Source: Bacilli bacterium (GTDB taxonomy: Bacteria > Bacillota_I > Bacilli_A > RF39 > UBA660). From it: DNA of 60,798 nucleotides. Positions 7,860 through 16,425 of this stretch are shown in pieces. The translations under genes were made by a program, and so were the position numbers. The stretch is from the NCBI GenBank assembly GCA_017542465.1, contig JAFXXB010000033.1, positions 1 through 60,798 on the forward strand, written 5' to 3'. Every line of letters starts with the position of its first letter. Position 1 is the stretch's first letter. The notes beneath the pieces are model-generated. The model ran no database searches. It was not told the DNA's origin and saw only the letters and a list, made by a program, of their open reading frames with translations.

Positions 7860-8954
7860 ATGAAGAAGAATTATATATTATTAATTATATTATTTGTATT
7901 ATCTTTAGGTTGTATTATATTTACTTATAATGATCATTTCTTATATCAAACACCAATAATGAGAGTTACAAGTATTGAAAGTAAAAATATAACTGAAGAT
8001 AAATATGAAGAACCTTTATATGTTCAAACTATTAAAGGAACTATTATGAATGGTGAATACAAAGGAAAGACATATGAAACTATTAATTCATATACTAAAT
8101 CATTAGTCATGGATGACAAATTAACTAAAGGATCAGAAGTATTTGTAGAATTATCTAATGATGGTAGTGATCTTTTAGGTATACATGGAGTTAAAAGAGA
8201 TAAATACTTAGTTATACTAATAGTTATATTTATTGATTTAATAATTATTATTGCAGGTAGAAAAGGTTTTAAAACATTATTAAGTTTAATTGTTAATCTT
8301 GGTATAACTGCAGGATCAATTATATTATTCATGAATAATTATACAAAGATGAATTTATTACTTTTATATTTTATAGTATCTATTATTTATATAGTAGTAT
8401 CTTTATTTATTACAAATGGTAAGAGTAAAAAAACACTTGCAGCTATTTTATCATCTATTACATCATTACTTATTACATTTGGATTATCATTTATACTTAT
8501 TAAAATAAATGAAAGTAATTTATATATATGGAATATAGATTATATAGAAGCTGTATATGATTATAATAATTATTTATATGTATGTGTATTGTTATGTGGT
8601 TTAGGTGCAATCATGGATATCTCTATAACTATATCTTCTGCTTTAAATGAATTAATAGAAAAAGATAAAAAGATAAAGAAAGATGCATTGATTAAATCAG
8701 GTAAAGAAATATCTAAAGATATAGTAGGTACTATGATTAATGTTATGTTATTTACATGCTATACATCAGTTATACCAACTATAGTTATAGCGACAAAAAA
8801 TAAAATACCATTTACCAATGCTATGGATTTCTATGGTGGTTTAGAGTTAATGATTGTTTTATGTAATTGTATAGGTATTGTTTTAACTATTCCTATTTCA
8901 TTATTTATATCTATATGGATATTAAATAAAAAGAAGGAAGTGATGAAGAAATGA
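7860..8954 (+). CDS. YibE/F-like multi-pass membrane protein (first of two)
   Basis: A 364-residue protein of the YibE/F family, a poorly characterised group of Gram-positive membrane proteins. One N-terminal membrane segment (residues 4-24) is followed by an extracytoplasmic beta-rich stretch to about residue 115, then about seven membrane helices. The family motif around GLGAIMDISITISSALNEL is present near residue 250. The stop overlaps the start of the next gene (ATGA), so the two are translationally coupled and probably act together. Lactococcal relatives have been linked to transport or stress, but no specific function can be read here. Confidence 0.8.
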   Translation: MKKNYILLIILFVLSLGCIIFTYNDHFLYQTPIMRVTSIESKNITEDKYEEPLYVQTIKGTIMNGEYKGKTYETINSYTKSLVMDDKLTKGSEVFVELSNDGSDLLGIHGVKRDKYLVILIVIFIDLIIIIAGRKGFKTLLSLIVNLGITAGSIILFMNNYTKMNLLLLYFIVSIIYIVVSLFITNGKSKKTLAAILSSITSLLITFGLSFILIKINESNLYIWNIDYIEAVYDYNNYLYVCVLLCGLGAIMDISITISSALNELIEKDKKIKKDALIKSGKEISKDIVGTMINVMLFTCYTSVIPTIVIATKNKIPFTNAMDFYGGLELMIVLCNCIGIVLTIPISLFISIWILNKKKEVMKK

Positions 8955-9745
8955 ATAAGATATTATTAATAATATTATTTATCCTTCTATTACTTGTAGG
9001 TAAGAAAAGAGGAATAAAAACATTTATAACATTTATTATTTGTTTTGCTCTTATAGGTTTATATATCATATTAATGAGATTTGGATTTAATGCTATTATC
9101 TTAGCTTTTATAACATGTATATTAGCAAGTATTATATCTTTATTCTTTCTTAATGGATTAAGTCCTAAAACACTTGCAGCTTTCTTTGGAGTCTTAATAG
9201 TACAAATTATTACATTTATACTTATAGCGATAATAAGTGTAAGAGCTAACATTGGACCTTTTGGTGAAGAATCACTTGAGACTATTGCAGGATATAATTT
9301 AAACATTAATTATAATATGATGAATGTTGTAATTGGTGTGTATTTAGTTAGTATAGTAGGTACTGTAATAGATACATCTATATCTGTTGCATCAGCTATG
9401 AACGAAGTAAAAGAGAATAATCCTAAGTTAAAAGAAAAAGAATTATTTAAATCAGGTATGAATGTAGGTGGGGATATATTAAGTACTACAATTAATACTT
9501 TATTCTTTGCTTTAGTAAGTGTATTTATAGGGTTCTTTATGTGGCATAGAGGAATGTCATTTGAACAGGTAATTAATTATAAATTATTTGTATATGAAGT
9601 AGTAGAATTATTAATAGCCTTTATAGGATCAGTTATTATTATTCCTGTTTCAGCATTAATAAGTTCTAAGATGTTAACAAATAAAAAATCAGATATATTA
9701 GTTGATAAGATAAGAACAACTATAAAAAGTGCATTTGGTGATTAA
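8951..9745 (+). CDS. YibE/F-like multi-pass membrane protein (second of two)
   Basis: A 264-residue YibE/F protein without the N-terminal extracytoplasmic domain of its upstream partner. About seven membrane helices are seen, and the family motif TVIDTSISVASAMNEV lies near residue 140, matching the equivalent motif upstream. The start overlaps the upstream stop by 4 bases. Two adjacent members, one with and one without the extra domain, is the usual family arrangement and suggests a heteromeric membrane complex. Function unknown. Confidence 0.8.
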   Translation: MNKILLIILFILLLLVGKKRGIKTFITFIICFALIGLYIILMRFGFNAIILAFITCILASIISLFFLNGLSPKTLAAFFGVLIVQIITFILIAIISVRANIGPFGEESLETIAGYNLNINYNMMNVVIGVYLVSIVGTVIDTSISVASAMNEVKENNPKLKEKELFKSGMNVGGDILSTTINTLFFALVSVFIGFFMWHRGMSFEQVINYKLFVYEVVELLIAFIGSVIIIPVSALISSKMLTNKKSDILVDKIRTTIKSAFGD

Positions 9746-9760
9746 TTATAATGTTAAATA

Positions 9761-9792
9761 AAAGTGTTAACTAAATTGTTAATACTTTTTTT
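9761..9792 (+). terminator. Intrinsic terminator after the YibE/F pair
   Basis: AAAGTGTTAAC / GTTAATACTTT stem with one G-U pair, loop TAAATT, then a T tract. Confidence 0.8.
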
Positions 9793-9807
9793 ATGATTTA
9801 TTATCTA

Positions 9808-9816
9808 TGTTATAAT
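9808..9816 (+). promoter_or_regulatory. Extended -10 promoter for gpmI
   Basis: TGTTATAAT, 17 bases before the gpmI ATG and 15 bases after the terminator T tract. Confidence 0.6.
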
Positions 9817-9832
9817 TTAAATAGGTGATAAT

Positions 9833-11389
9833 ATGAATAGACAAGTTGCTTTAGTTATTATGGATGGAGTAGGAATAAGTAATAATAAAGATGGAAATGC
9901 TTTTGTTAATGCTAATACTCCTAATTTAGATAAATTAATGAATAACTCAATACCAATACATGCGCATGGTACTTATGTAGGATTACCAAGTGATGATGAT
10001 ATGGGTAATTCAGAAGTAGGTCATAATGCTATGGGATGTGGACAAATATATTCACAAGGTGCAAAACTTGTAAATGATGCAATTGAAACAGGTGAATTAT
10101 TTAATCATTCTACATGGAAAGAAGCAGTTAATTATTGTAAGAATAATAAATTACATTTTATAGGATTATTATCTGATGGTGGAGTTCATTCACATATTAA
10201 TCATTTATTAAAAATGATTGAACAAGCAAAAAAAGATGGAATAAAAGATGTATGTGTTCATATCTTATTAGATGGAAGAGATGTACCTAAGACATCTGCT
10301 TTAGAATATGTAGAAATATTAGAAAATAAATTAAAAGAATTAAATGATGATACTTTCTATGGAAGAATAGTATCTGGTGGTGGAAGAATGAACATCACAA
10401 TGGATAGATATGAAGCTGACTGGGGTATGGTAGAACGTGGTTGGCATACTCATGTATTAGGAGAAGGAAGAACATTTAATTCAGCTAAAGAGGCAAATGA
10501 AACTGATAGAAAAGAAAATCCTGATATTATAGATCAATATTTAAATCCATTTGTTATAAATAATACAAATGGAACTATTGAAGATGGTGATTCAGTAATC
10601 TTCTTTAACTTTAGAGGAGATAGAGCAATAGAAATATCTAGAGCATTTACAGAAGAAAACTTTAATAAGTTTGATAGGGTTAGAGTACCAAAAGTTTATT
10701 ATGCTGGAATGTTACAATATGATTCAGAAATAAAAATACCTGAACACTTCTTAACAGCTCCACCTAATATAACAAATACATTAACAGAACAATTAATTAA
10801 ATATAATATAAATGAATATGCAGTATCTGAAACTCAAAAGTTTGGTCATGTAACTTACTTCTGGAATGGTAATAAGATAGATAAGTTTAGTGATACTTTA
10901 GAAACATATGAAAGAGTAGATTCTGATATTATTCCATTTGATCAAGCGCCAGCTATGAAAGCATATGAAATAACAGATAAGTTTATTGATGCAATAAAGA
11001 CAAATAAATATCAATTCTTAAGATGTAATTTTCCAAATGGTGATATGGTAGGTCATACAGGCAATTATGATGCTACAGTTAAATCAATGGAAGCAGTAGA
11101 TGAAAATATTGGAAGAATTATGCAAGCATGTGATGAAACTAATACAATATTATTAGTTATCGCAGATCATGGCAATGCTGAAACAATGGTAGATGAAAAA
11201 GGCAATGTAGTAACATCTCATACAACTAATCCTGTTCCATTTATTTTATATGGAAATAATATAGATAATATTACATTTAAACAAGGAGACTTTGGATTAG
11301 CTAATTTAGCTAGTACTATAACTGATTTATTAGGTGTACCTAGTAATCCTATTTGGAAAGAATCAATGATAAATATAAAGGAAGATTAA
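9833..11389 (+). CDS. gpmI: 2,3-bisphosphoglycerate-independent phosphoglycerate mutase
   Basis: Interconverts 3- and 2-phosphoglycerate in glycolysis using two metal ions and a phosphoserine intermediate. The first metal-binding Asp is in VIMDGVGIS, the catalytic Ser in MGNSEVGHNAMG, and further metal ligands lie in FPNGDMVGHTGN and VIADHGNAE. The 518-residue length is typical. The start follows AGGTGATAAT. It is separated by one base from guaD, so gpmI, guaD and the flavodoxin probably form an operon. It is not clustered with other glycolytic genes as it often is in Bacillus. Confidence 0.97.
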   Translation: MNRQVALVIMDGVGISNNKDGNAFVNANTPNLDKLMNNSIPIHAHGTYVGLPSDDDMGNSEVGHNAMGCGQIYSQGAKLVNDAIETGELFNHSTWKEAVNYCKNNKLHFIGLLSDGGVHSHINHLLKMIEQAKKDGIKDVCVHILLDGRDVPKTSALEYVEILENKLKELNDDTFYGRIVSGGGRMNITMDRYEADWGMVERGWHTHVLGEGRTFNSAKEANETDRKENPDIIDQYLNPFVINNTNGTIEDGDSVIFFNFRGDRAIEISRAFTEENFNKFDRVRVPKVYYAGMLQYDSEIKIPEHFLTAPPNITNTLTEQLIKYNINEYAVSETQKFGHVTYFWNGNKIDKFSDTLETYERVDSDIIPFDQAPAMKAYEITDKFIDAIKTNKYQFLRCNFPNGDMVGHTGNYDATVKSMEAVDENIGRIMQACDETNTILLVIADHGNAETMVDEKGNVVTSHTTNPVPFILYGNNIDNITFKQGDFGLANLASTITDLLGVPSNPIWKESMINIKED

Positions 11390-11390
11390 T

Positions 11391-11858
11391 ATGAATGAAT
11401 ATATGATGGAAGCTAAAAGATTAGCTGATACAAATTTAACTGACAATGAAGGTGGACCTTTTGGTGCAGTTATTGTTAAAGATGGTGTTATAGTTGGTAA
11501 GGGAGATAACAGAGTACTTGTTAATCATGATCCAACAGCACATGCTGAAATTACAGCAATAAGAGATGCAAGTAAAACATTAGGTACACATGATTTATCA
11601 GGATGTGTATTATATACATCTTGTTATCCATGTCCTATGTGTTTATCTGCTATTATCTGGGCAAATATAAAAACAGTTTACTATGGTAATACTAAAGAAG
11701 ATGCAGCTAACATAGGTTTTAGAGATGATATGATATATGATTATATTAAGGATAATAATAGTAATACAGATGTTCTTAATTTAATTAATATAGATAGAGA
11801 TGAAACTATTAAAACATTTGAAGAATATAATAATAAAGAAGATAAGGAGTTATATTAA
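11391..11858 (+). CDS. guaD: Guanine deaminase (cytidine-deaminase fold)
   Basis: A 155-residue zinc deaminase with the catalytic motifs HAE (PTAHAEITAIRDA) and PCPMC (TSCYPCPMCLSAI). The segment GGPFGAVIVKDG, the motif order and the C-terminal EDAANIGFRDDMIY region match the Bacillus GuaD branch, which converts guanine to xanthine, more closely than tRNA adenosine deaminase TadA. The start is one base after gpmI. A broader nucleoside deaminase cannot be excluded. Confidence 0.85.
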   Translation: MNEYMMEAKRLADTNLTDNEGGPFGAVIVKDGVIVGKGDNRVLVNHDPTAHAEITAIRDASKTLGTHDLSGCVLYTSCYPCPMCLSAIIWANIKTVYYGNTKEDAANIGFRDDMIYDYIKDNNSNTDVLNLINIDRDETIKTFEEYNNKEDKELY

Positions 11859-11859
11859 T

Positions 11860-12321
11860 ATGAAGACATTGGTAGTATATTTTTCAGCAAGTGGAGTAAC
11901 AAAAAGAAGAGCTGAAGAAATAAGTAATCAAGTAGGTGGAGATTTATATGAAATAGTACCTACAGAAATATATACAAGAGAAGATTTAGATTGGACTAAT
12001 AATAATAGTAGATCAAGTGTAGAGATGGCTGATAAAACATCTAGACCTACAATTGTTAATAATCCAATAGATTTAAACAATTATGATAAAATTGTAATTG
12101 GTTTTCCTATATGGTGGGGTGTTGTACCTCATGTTGTTAATACATTTATTGAAAGTAATGATTTAACTAATAAAGAATTATATGTATTTGTTACATCTGG
12201 TACAACTCCAGTTGAAAGTAGTATAGATGATTTGAAAACAACATATCCAAATTTAAACTTTGTTAATGCTATAAGGATAGCAAGTGAAAGTGATATAGAA
12301 GAAATTAAAGGATGGTTATAA
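11860..12321 (+). CDS. Flavodoxin
   Basis: A 153-residue flavodoxin-fold protein. The N-terminal VVYFSASGVTKRRAEEI is the FMN phosphate-binding loop, with a Gly-Val-Thr pattern in place of the usual Gly-Asn-Thr. GFPIWWGVVPHVVNTFIE near residue 85 is typical of flavodoxins related to the NAD(P)H-dependent oxidoreductases of anaerobes. The start at 11860 is preferred because AAGGAG sits 8 bases upstream; an earlier in-frame ATG lies inside guaD without an SD. It probably serves as a low-potential electron carrier. Confidence 0.88.
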   Translation: MKTLVVYFSASGVTKRRAEEISNQVGGDLYEIVPTEIYTREDLDWTNNNSRSSVEMADKTSRPTIVNNPIDLNNYDKIVIGFPIWWGVVPHVVNTFIESNDLTNKELYVFVTSGTTPVESSIDDLKTTYPNLNFVNAIRIASESDIEEIKGWL

Positions 12322-12331
12322 TACCATCTTT
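12308..12331 (+). terminator. Intrinsic terminator after the flavodoxin gene
   Basis: GATGGT / ACCATC stem extended by A-T and G-U pairs, followed by a broken T run (a second T6 follows at about 12342). Confidence 0.65.
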
Positions 12332-12348
12332 TATAATTCTCTTTTTTA

Positions 12349-12357
12349 TGACATAAT
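12349..12357 (+). promoter_or_regulatory. Extended -10 promoter for the zinc-ribbon gene
   Basis: TGACATAAT: TGn plus a five-of-six -10 box, 20 bases before the preferred start of the next gene. Confidence 0.5.
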
Positions 12358-12376
12358 ATAAATGGATGTGATAAAT

Positions 12377-12922
12377 ATGAAAAAACTTAAATGTGAATCA
12401 TGTGGAGGAAATCTTAAAATAGATGATAATAAAGAATATGCTACATGTCCATTCTGTGAAACTAAATATAAATTAAATGAAGATTTAACTATTAAAGTTA
12501 AATTAGATGATGATACAAAGAAAATGATTAAAGGTGGAGCTAAGATATTTGGAGCATTTACAATTGCCTCATTTATCCCATTTATAATTGTTTCAATAGT
12601 TATTTTAACAATGATAGTTGTTGGAGTAATATTTGGTATTAAAGAAGTAGGTAAACAACAAGTAAGTAATTTTAATTTTAAATTCACATATGGAAGTGGA
12701 ACTCAACAAACTTTATTTGTTAATAATACATTAAATGATGTAGTTGAAAGTAATAAAAAGAATAAAAGAAAAATAACAGTTAAATATGAAGATAAAGAAA
12801 CACAAGATGAAAAAGAAATAAATGAAATAAAACATTCATTAAATAAATTCCAATATGAAGTATCTTATTCATATGATGAAAAGGGTTATATAACAACTAT
12901 AACTATAGAAGATATTAAATAA
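12377..12922 (+). CDS. Zinc-ribbon membrane protein of unknown function
   Basis: A 181-residue protein. The N-terminal zinc ribbon has two CxxC pairs (CESCGG and CPFCET, residues 5-28). One long hydrophobic segment near residues 60-90 follows. The extracytoplasmic C-terminal part is about 85 residues, rich in Lys, Asn and Thr, and beta-like. The start at 12377 is preferred because GGATGTGAT lies just upstream; the earlier ATG at 12362 overlaps that site. I do not recognise a family beyond the zinc ribbon. The arrangement resembles the protein at 49420. Confidence 0.65.
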   Translation: MKKLKCESCGGNLKIDDNKEYATCPFCETKYKLNEDLTIKVKLDDDTKKMIKGGAKIFGAFTIASFIPFIIVSIVILTMIVVGVIFGIKEVGKQQVSNFNFKFTYGSGTQQTLFVNNTLNDVVESNKKNKRKITVKYEDKETQDEKEINEIKHSLNKFQYEVSYSYDEKGYITTITIEDIK

Positions 12923-12953
12923 TGTAAGGTATATTAATAAGGAACTAAATAAC

Positions 12954-12982
12954 TTGACTATTATATGTTTAATTAATATAAT
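12954..12982 (+). promoter_or_regulatory. Promoter of the T-box aminoacylation operon
   Basis: TTGACT, 17 bases, TATAAT. The predicted start is near 12989, at the beginning of T-box stem I. Confidence 0.8.
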
Positions 12983-12988
12983 AAAAGT

Positions 12989-13189
12989 GTAATTTTGTGG
13001 AGAAGACATGTCTTTAGTACTTCCTATATAAAGAGAGGGCTATATGGTGGAAATGCCTATATATAGTATTAAAGGTGACAATTCTTAATAACATAAAACG
13101 CATATCTGCGATAAAGAAGAATTAAGTGTACTTAAGTAAAGTAAGATGGCACCGCGGGGTAACTCGTTCTTACAACCTTAAGTTTTTTT
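12989..13189 (+). promoter_or_regulatory. T-box leader, Asp/Asn type
   Basis: The hallmark T-box sequence lies at 13141-13157 (GTAAGATGGCACCGCGG). Stem I has the AGAGAGGG...GGTGGAAATGCC distal region. A stem III candidate is CGCATATCTGCG (13109-13120). ACTTAAG upstream and CTTAAGT before a T7 run form the terminator arms. The specifier region at 13077-13082 reads GACAAT: an Asp codon directly followed by an Asn codon. The T-box bulge is UGGC, which pairs with a G discriminator base; tRNA-Asp and tRNA-Asn carry G73, whereas bacterial tRNA-His has C73. The leader therefore senses Asp and/or Asn tRNA. It is the only leader seen for eight downstream genes. Confidence 0.9.
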
Positions 13190-13209
13190 GTTTTTTAGGA
13201 GGTATAAAT

Positions 13210-13836
13210 ATGGAGATTGATCTTAACACATGGAATAGATATGAGTTATTCAAACATTTTGATGAAGAAACTAATCCATTTTTAATAATTAATACACCTA
13301 TAGATATAACTAATATATATAATCATTGTAAACAATCAGATGATTCTATATATGCTACTATTGGTTATGTTATTAATAAGGCTGTTAATCAAGTAGATGG
13401 ATTTAAATATCGTAAAGAGAATAATAAGATAATTAAACATGAAGTAATTCATAGTAATTATACAGAAAATATTGATAATGAAACTATTGGATTCTTTAGA
13501 GTAGAATTTGATGATAATTATCGACATTACATGGAAGCATTTAATAAAGAAAGACAATTATTAATTGATAATAAAGGATCAGATCCTAGTATTATTACAA
13601 GTGATGAAATATGGATTTCATGTGCACCATGGTTTAATATTAATTCTTTAGTACCACCATATAATAAAGATAATACAATTCCTCAATTTATTTGGGATAG
13701 ATTTAAAAAAGAAAATAATAAAGTAACAACTAATCTTATGATCATGGTCCATCATGGATTTATAGATGGTTATGGTGTAGGAAAGTGTATTGAAGCAATA
13801 CAAAATGAAATTAATAATTTCAAAGGAGATGAATAA
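13210..13836 (+). CDS. Chloramphenicol-acetyltransferase-like (CatA family) acyltransferase
   Basis: A 208-residue protein of the CAT fold, close to the usual 210-220 residues. The catalytic motif HHxxxDG is present near the C-terminus as MVHHGFIDGYGVG. The N-terminal LNTWNRYELFKHFDEETNPF is the typical CAT beginning. The start at 13210 is fixed by AGGAGGTATAAAT; a longer frame begins inside the T-box and is not real. It is the first gene behind the T-box and lies one base before hisS, so its expression follows Asp/Asn starvation. Whether it acetylates chloramphenicol or another acceptor cannot be told from sequence. Confidence 0.85.
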   Translation: MEIDLNTWNRYELFKHFDEETNPFLIINTPIDITNIYNHCKQSDDSIYATIGYVINKAVNQVDGFKYRKENNKIIKHEVIHSNYTENIDNETIGFFRVEFDDNYRHYMEAFNKERQLLIDNKGSDPSIITSDEIWISCAPWFNINSLVPPYNKDNTIPQFIWDRFKKENNKVTTNLMIMVHHGFIDGYGVGKCIEAIQNEINNFKGDE

Positions 13837-13837
13837 T

Positions 13838-15088
13838 ATGATAACTAAACAAAAAGGAACATATGATATATATGGAGATTTAGCAAAGAAAAGAATGTAT
13901 GTAAATGATGTATTAAATGCATTATGTGAAAAATATAATTATGGTTATATTGAAACACCAGTATTTGAGGCTTCAGAATTATTCCATAGAGGTGTTGGTG
14001 AAACAACTGATATGGTACAAAAAGAAACATATGATTTCGTTGATAGAGGAGAAAGAAATATAACTTTAAGACCAGAAGGAACTGCAGGTGTAGTTAGATG
14101 GTTTGTTGAAAATAAACTATATGGTAATTTAACTGATCCTGTTAAAGTTTATTACAACATGAAGATGTATAGATATGAAAGACCTCAATCAGGAAGAAAT
14201 AGAGAATTCACTCAATGGGGATTTGAAATGTTTGGATCAGATACAGTTGAAGCTGATGCTGAAGTAGTATCACTAGCTTATAATGCATATAGATTATTAG
14301 GATTAGATGATGTTAAGATTCAATTAAATACATTAGGTGATAATGAATCTAGAGCTAATTATAGAGAAGCATTAGTTAAATATTTTGAACCACATATTAA
14401 TGATTTATGTGAAGACTGCCAAGAAAGATTTAAGAAGAATCCTTTAAGAATCTTAGACTGTAAGGTAGATGCTGAATCTGATATCATTAAGAATGCTCCT
14501 AAAACAATAGATTATTTAAATGAGGAATCATTAAATAGATTTAATAGATTAAAAGAATTATTAGATTTAATGGATATTCCATATAATGTTAATACTAATT
14601 TAGTTAGAGGATTAGATTATTATAACCATGTAGTATTTGAAGTTACATTAAGAGATTCATATGCCCTTGGTGGTGGTGGAAGATATAATGGTTTAGTTGA
14701 ACAACTTGATGGACCATCTACTCCAGGTGTAGGTTTTGCTATGGGTTATGATAGAACAATCTTAGCTATGGAAGAAGAAGGAGTTAATATTCCAATTAAG
14801 AATGATATAGATTTGTATATATTAGCTGTATCTGAATCTGAAAGAGAAACAGCTGCATACTTAACTCAAGATTTAAGATTAAATGGATTTATAGTTGAAA
14901 CTGATCTTATGAATAAAGGATTAAAAGGACAATTTAAATCCGTTGATAGATTTAATGCTAAATACTTAATAGTATTAAATGATGAAGATTTACAAAAGAA
15001 TGAAGTAGTTATTAAAGATAATGCTACTAAAGAGGAAGAAAGAGTATTACTAAATGATTTAGTTGAATATTTAGATACTCATATGTAG
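13838..15088 (+). CDS. hisS: Histidyl-tRNA synthetase
   Basis: A class II synthetase that charges tRNA-His. The 416-residue length is typical. Motif 2 (RYERPQSGRNREFTQWGFEMFG) and the histidine-specific segments LVRGLDYYNHVVFE and GGGGRYNGLVEQ are present. The C-terminal anticodon-binding domain follows from about residue 325. The start at 13838 has AAAGGAGATG upstream; an earlier in-frame ATG lies within the preceding gene. Motif 3 is GVGFAMGYDRTIL. Its place behind an Asp/Asn-type T-box recalls the hisS-aspS pairing of Bacillus. Confidence 0.97.
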   Translation: MITKQKGTYDIYGDLAKKRMYVNDVLNALCEKYNYGYIETPVFEASELFHRGVGETTDMVQKETYDFVDRGERNITLRPEGTAGVVRWFVENKLYGNLTDPVKVYYNMKMYRYERPQSGRNREFTQWGFEMFGSDTVEADAEVVSLAYNAYRLLGLDDVKIQLNTLGDNESRANYREALVKYFEPHINDLCEDCQERFKKNPLRILDCKVDAESDIIKNAPKTIDYLNEESLNRFNRLKELLDLMDIPYNVNTNLVRGLDYYNHVVFEVTLRDSYALGGGGRYNGLVEQLDGPSTPGVGFAMGYDRTILAMEEEGVNIPIKNDIDLYILAVSESERETAAYLTQDLRLNGFIVETDLMNKGLKGQFKSVDRFNAKYLIVLNDEDLQKNEVVIKDNATKEEERVLLNDLVEYLDTHM

Positions 15089-15096
15089 GTGATAAT

Positions 15097-16413
15097 ATGA
15101 AGAAAGTATATGTAAATGAATTAAAGAACCATTTAGGAGAAGAAATAACATTCTCTGGTTTTGTTGATGTAGTAAGAGATAAGAAATGGGTACAATTTGT
15201 TATTCTTAGAGATTCAACAGGTAAAGTACAAATGACTGTTGAAAAAGAACCAGCTGAAAATGCTTCAATGGTAGAACAAGTAACAGCTTTAACTCATGAT
15301 TCAGTTATTAAGATAACTGCTAAAGTAGTTGAAAATGAAGCTGTTAAATTAGGTGGATTAGAATTAATACCATCAAATATTGAAGTATTATCTAAAGCTG
15401 AAGAATTGCCATTTGATTATAATAATTTAGATGGTGTTAACTTAGATACTAGATTAGATTATAGATGGTTAGATTTAAGAAATGAAAAGAATATGTTAAT
15501 AAGACAAGTTGAAACAGCTTTAACTCAAGGTATGAGAGAATTCTTATATGCTAACAATTTTACTGAAATACATACACCTAAATTAATAGGTGCTGCATCT
15601 GAATCAGGAAGTGAAGTATTTGAAGTTAAATATTTTGATAGAAAAGCATATTTAGCTCAATCACCTCAATTCTATAAACAAATGGCTATAGCAGCTGGTA
15701 TGGATAAAGTATTTGAAGTAGGTCCAGTATTTAGAGCTGAAAACTCAAATACAAATAGACATTCAACTGAGTTTACTGGATTTGATTTAGAGTTTGCTCA
15801 TATTGATTCATATGAAGATGTTATGTCTTTAGAAGAAGATTTACTTATTGCTGGATTAACTAAAGTTAAAGAAAAATATGGTGATAAGATTAAAGAATTA
15901 TTTGGAATAGAAGTAATTATTCCAACTAAACCATTCCCAAGAATGGCATTAAAAGATTTATATCAAAAATTCCATGATAAATATGGATTTGATATTCCAA
16001 CTGAAGATGTTGGTGATATGAATGCAGAAGCTGAAAAGTTAACATTCAAATTAGCTCAAGAAGAATTTAATTCTGAGTTTATGTTTATAACTGACTATGC
16101 TGCAACTAAGAGACCTTTCTATCATATGAGAGATGAAAATGGTAAGTTACAAGGTTATGATTTAATATGGAGAGGAACTGAAATTACTTCAGGTGCTCAA
16201 AGAGAACATAGATATGAAGAATTATTAAAGAACGCACAAGAAAAAGGTTTAGGAGAAGATGTTAAATTCTATCTACAATTCTTTAAATATGGTTGTCCTC
16301 CACATGGTGGATTTGGTATTGGATTAGATAGATTAACAATGTTATTATTAGGATTACCTTCATTAAAGGAAACAGAATTTATCTTTAGAGGACCTAATAG
16401 ACTAGAACCATAA
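15097..16413 (+). CDS. aspS: Aspartyl-tRNA synthetase, archaeal/eukaryotic type
   Basis: A 438-residue class IIb synthetase. The N-terminal OB-fold anticodon domain spans residues 1-105. The catalytic domain contains the flipping-loop region GAASESGSEVF, motif 2 (FRAENSNTNRHSTEFTGFDLE) and motif 3 (GGFGIGLDRLTMLLLG). It lacks the GAD insertion that makes standard bacterial AspRS about 590 residues long, and aligns with the short archaeal type. Archaeal-type AspRS in Firmicutes is often non-discriminating and makes Asp-tRNA-Asn for GatCAB, but asnS lies directly downstream. The enzyme's specificity therefore needs a test. The start follows AGGTGATAAT. Confidence 0.93.
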   Translation: MKKVYVNELKNHLGEEITFSGFVDVVRDKKWVQFVILRDSTGKVQMTVEKEPAENASMVEQVTALTHDSVIKITAKVVENEAVKLGGLELIPSNIEVLSKAEELPFDYNNLDGVNLDTRLDYRWLDLRNEKNMLIRQVETALTQGMREFLYANNFTEIHTPKLIGAASESGSEVFEVKYFDRKAYLAQSPQFYKQMAIAAGMDKVFEVGPVFRAENSNTNRHSTEFTGFDLEFAHIDSYEDVMSLEEDLLIAGLTKVKEKYGDKIKELFGIEVIIPTKPFPRMALKDLYQKFHDKYGFDIPTEDVGDMNAEAEKLTFKLAQEEFNSEFMFITDYAATKRPFYHMRDENGKLQGYDLIWRGTEITSGAQREHRYEELLKNAQEKGLGEDVKFYLQFFKYGCPPHGGFGIGLDRLTMLLLGLPSLKETEFIFRGPNRLEP

Positions 16414-16425
16414 GAGGTGAGATAT

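Noticed and set aside
8911-9306. Minus-strand frames opposite the YibE/F pair (also at 8024-8332)
   Set aside because: No ribosome-binding sites; the hydrophobic plus-strand proteins are clearly the coding strand.
13126-13209. N-terminal extension of the CAT-like protein
   Set aside because: It would be translated from the T-box antiterminator and terminator. A strong SD and ATG at 13210 give the normal family length.
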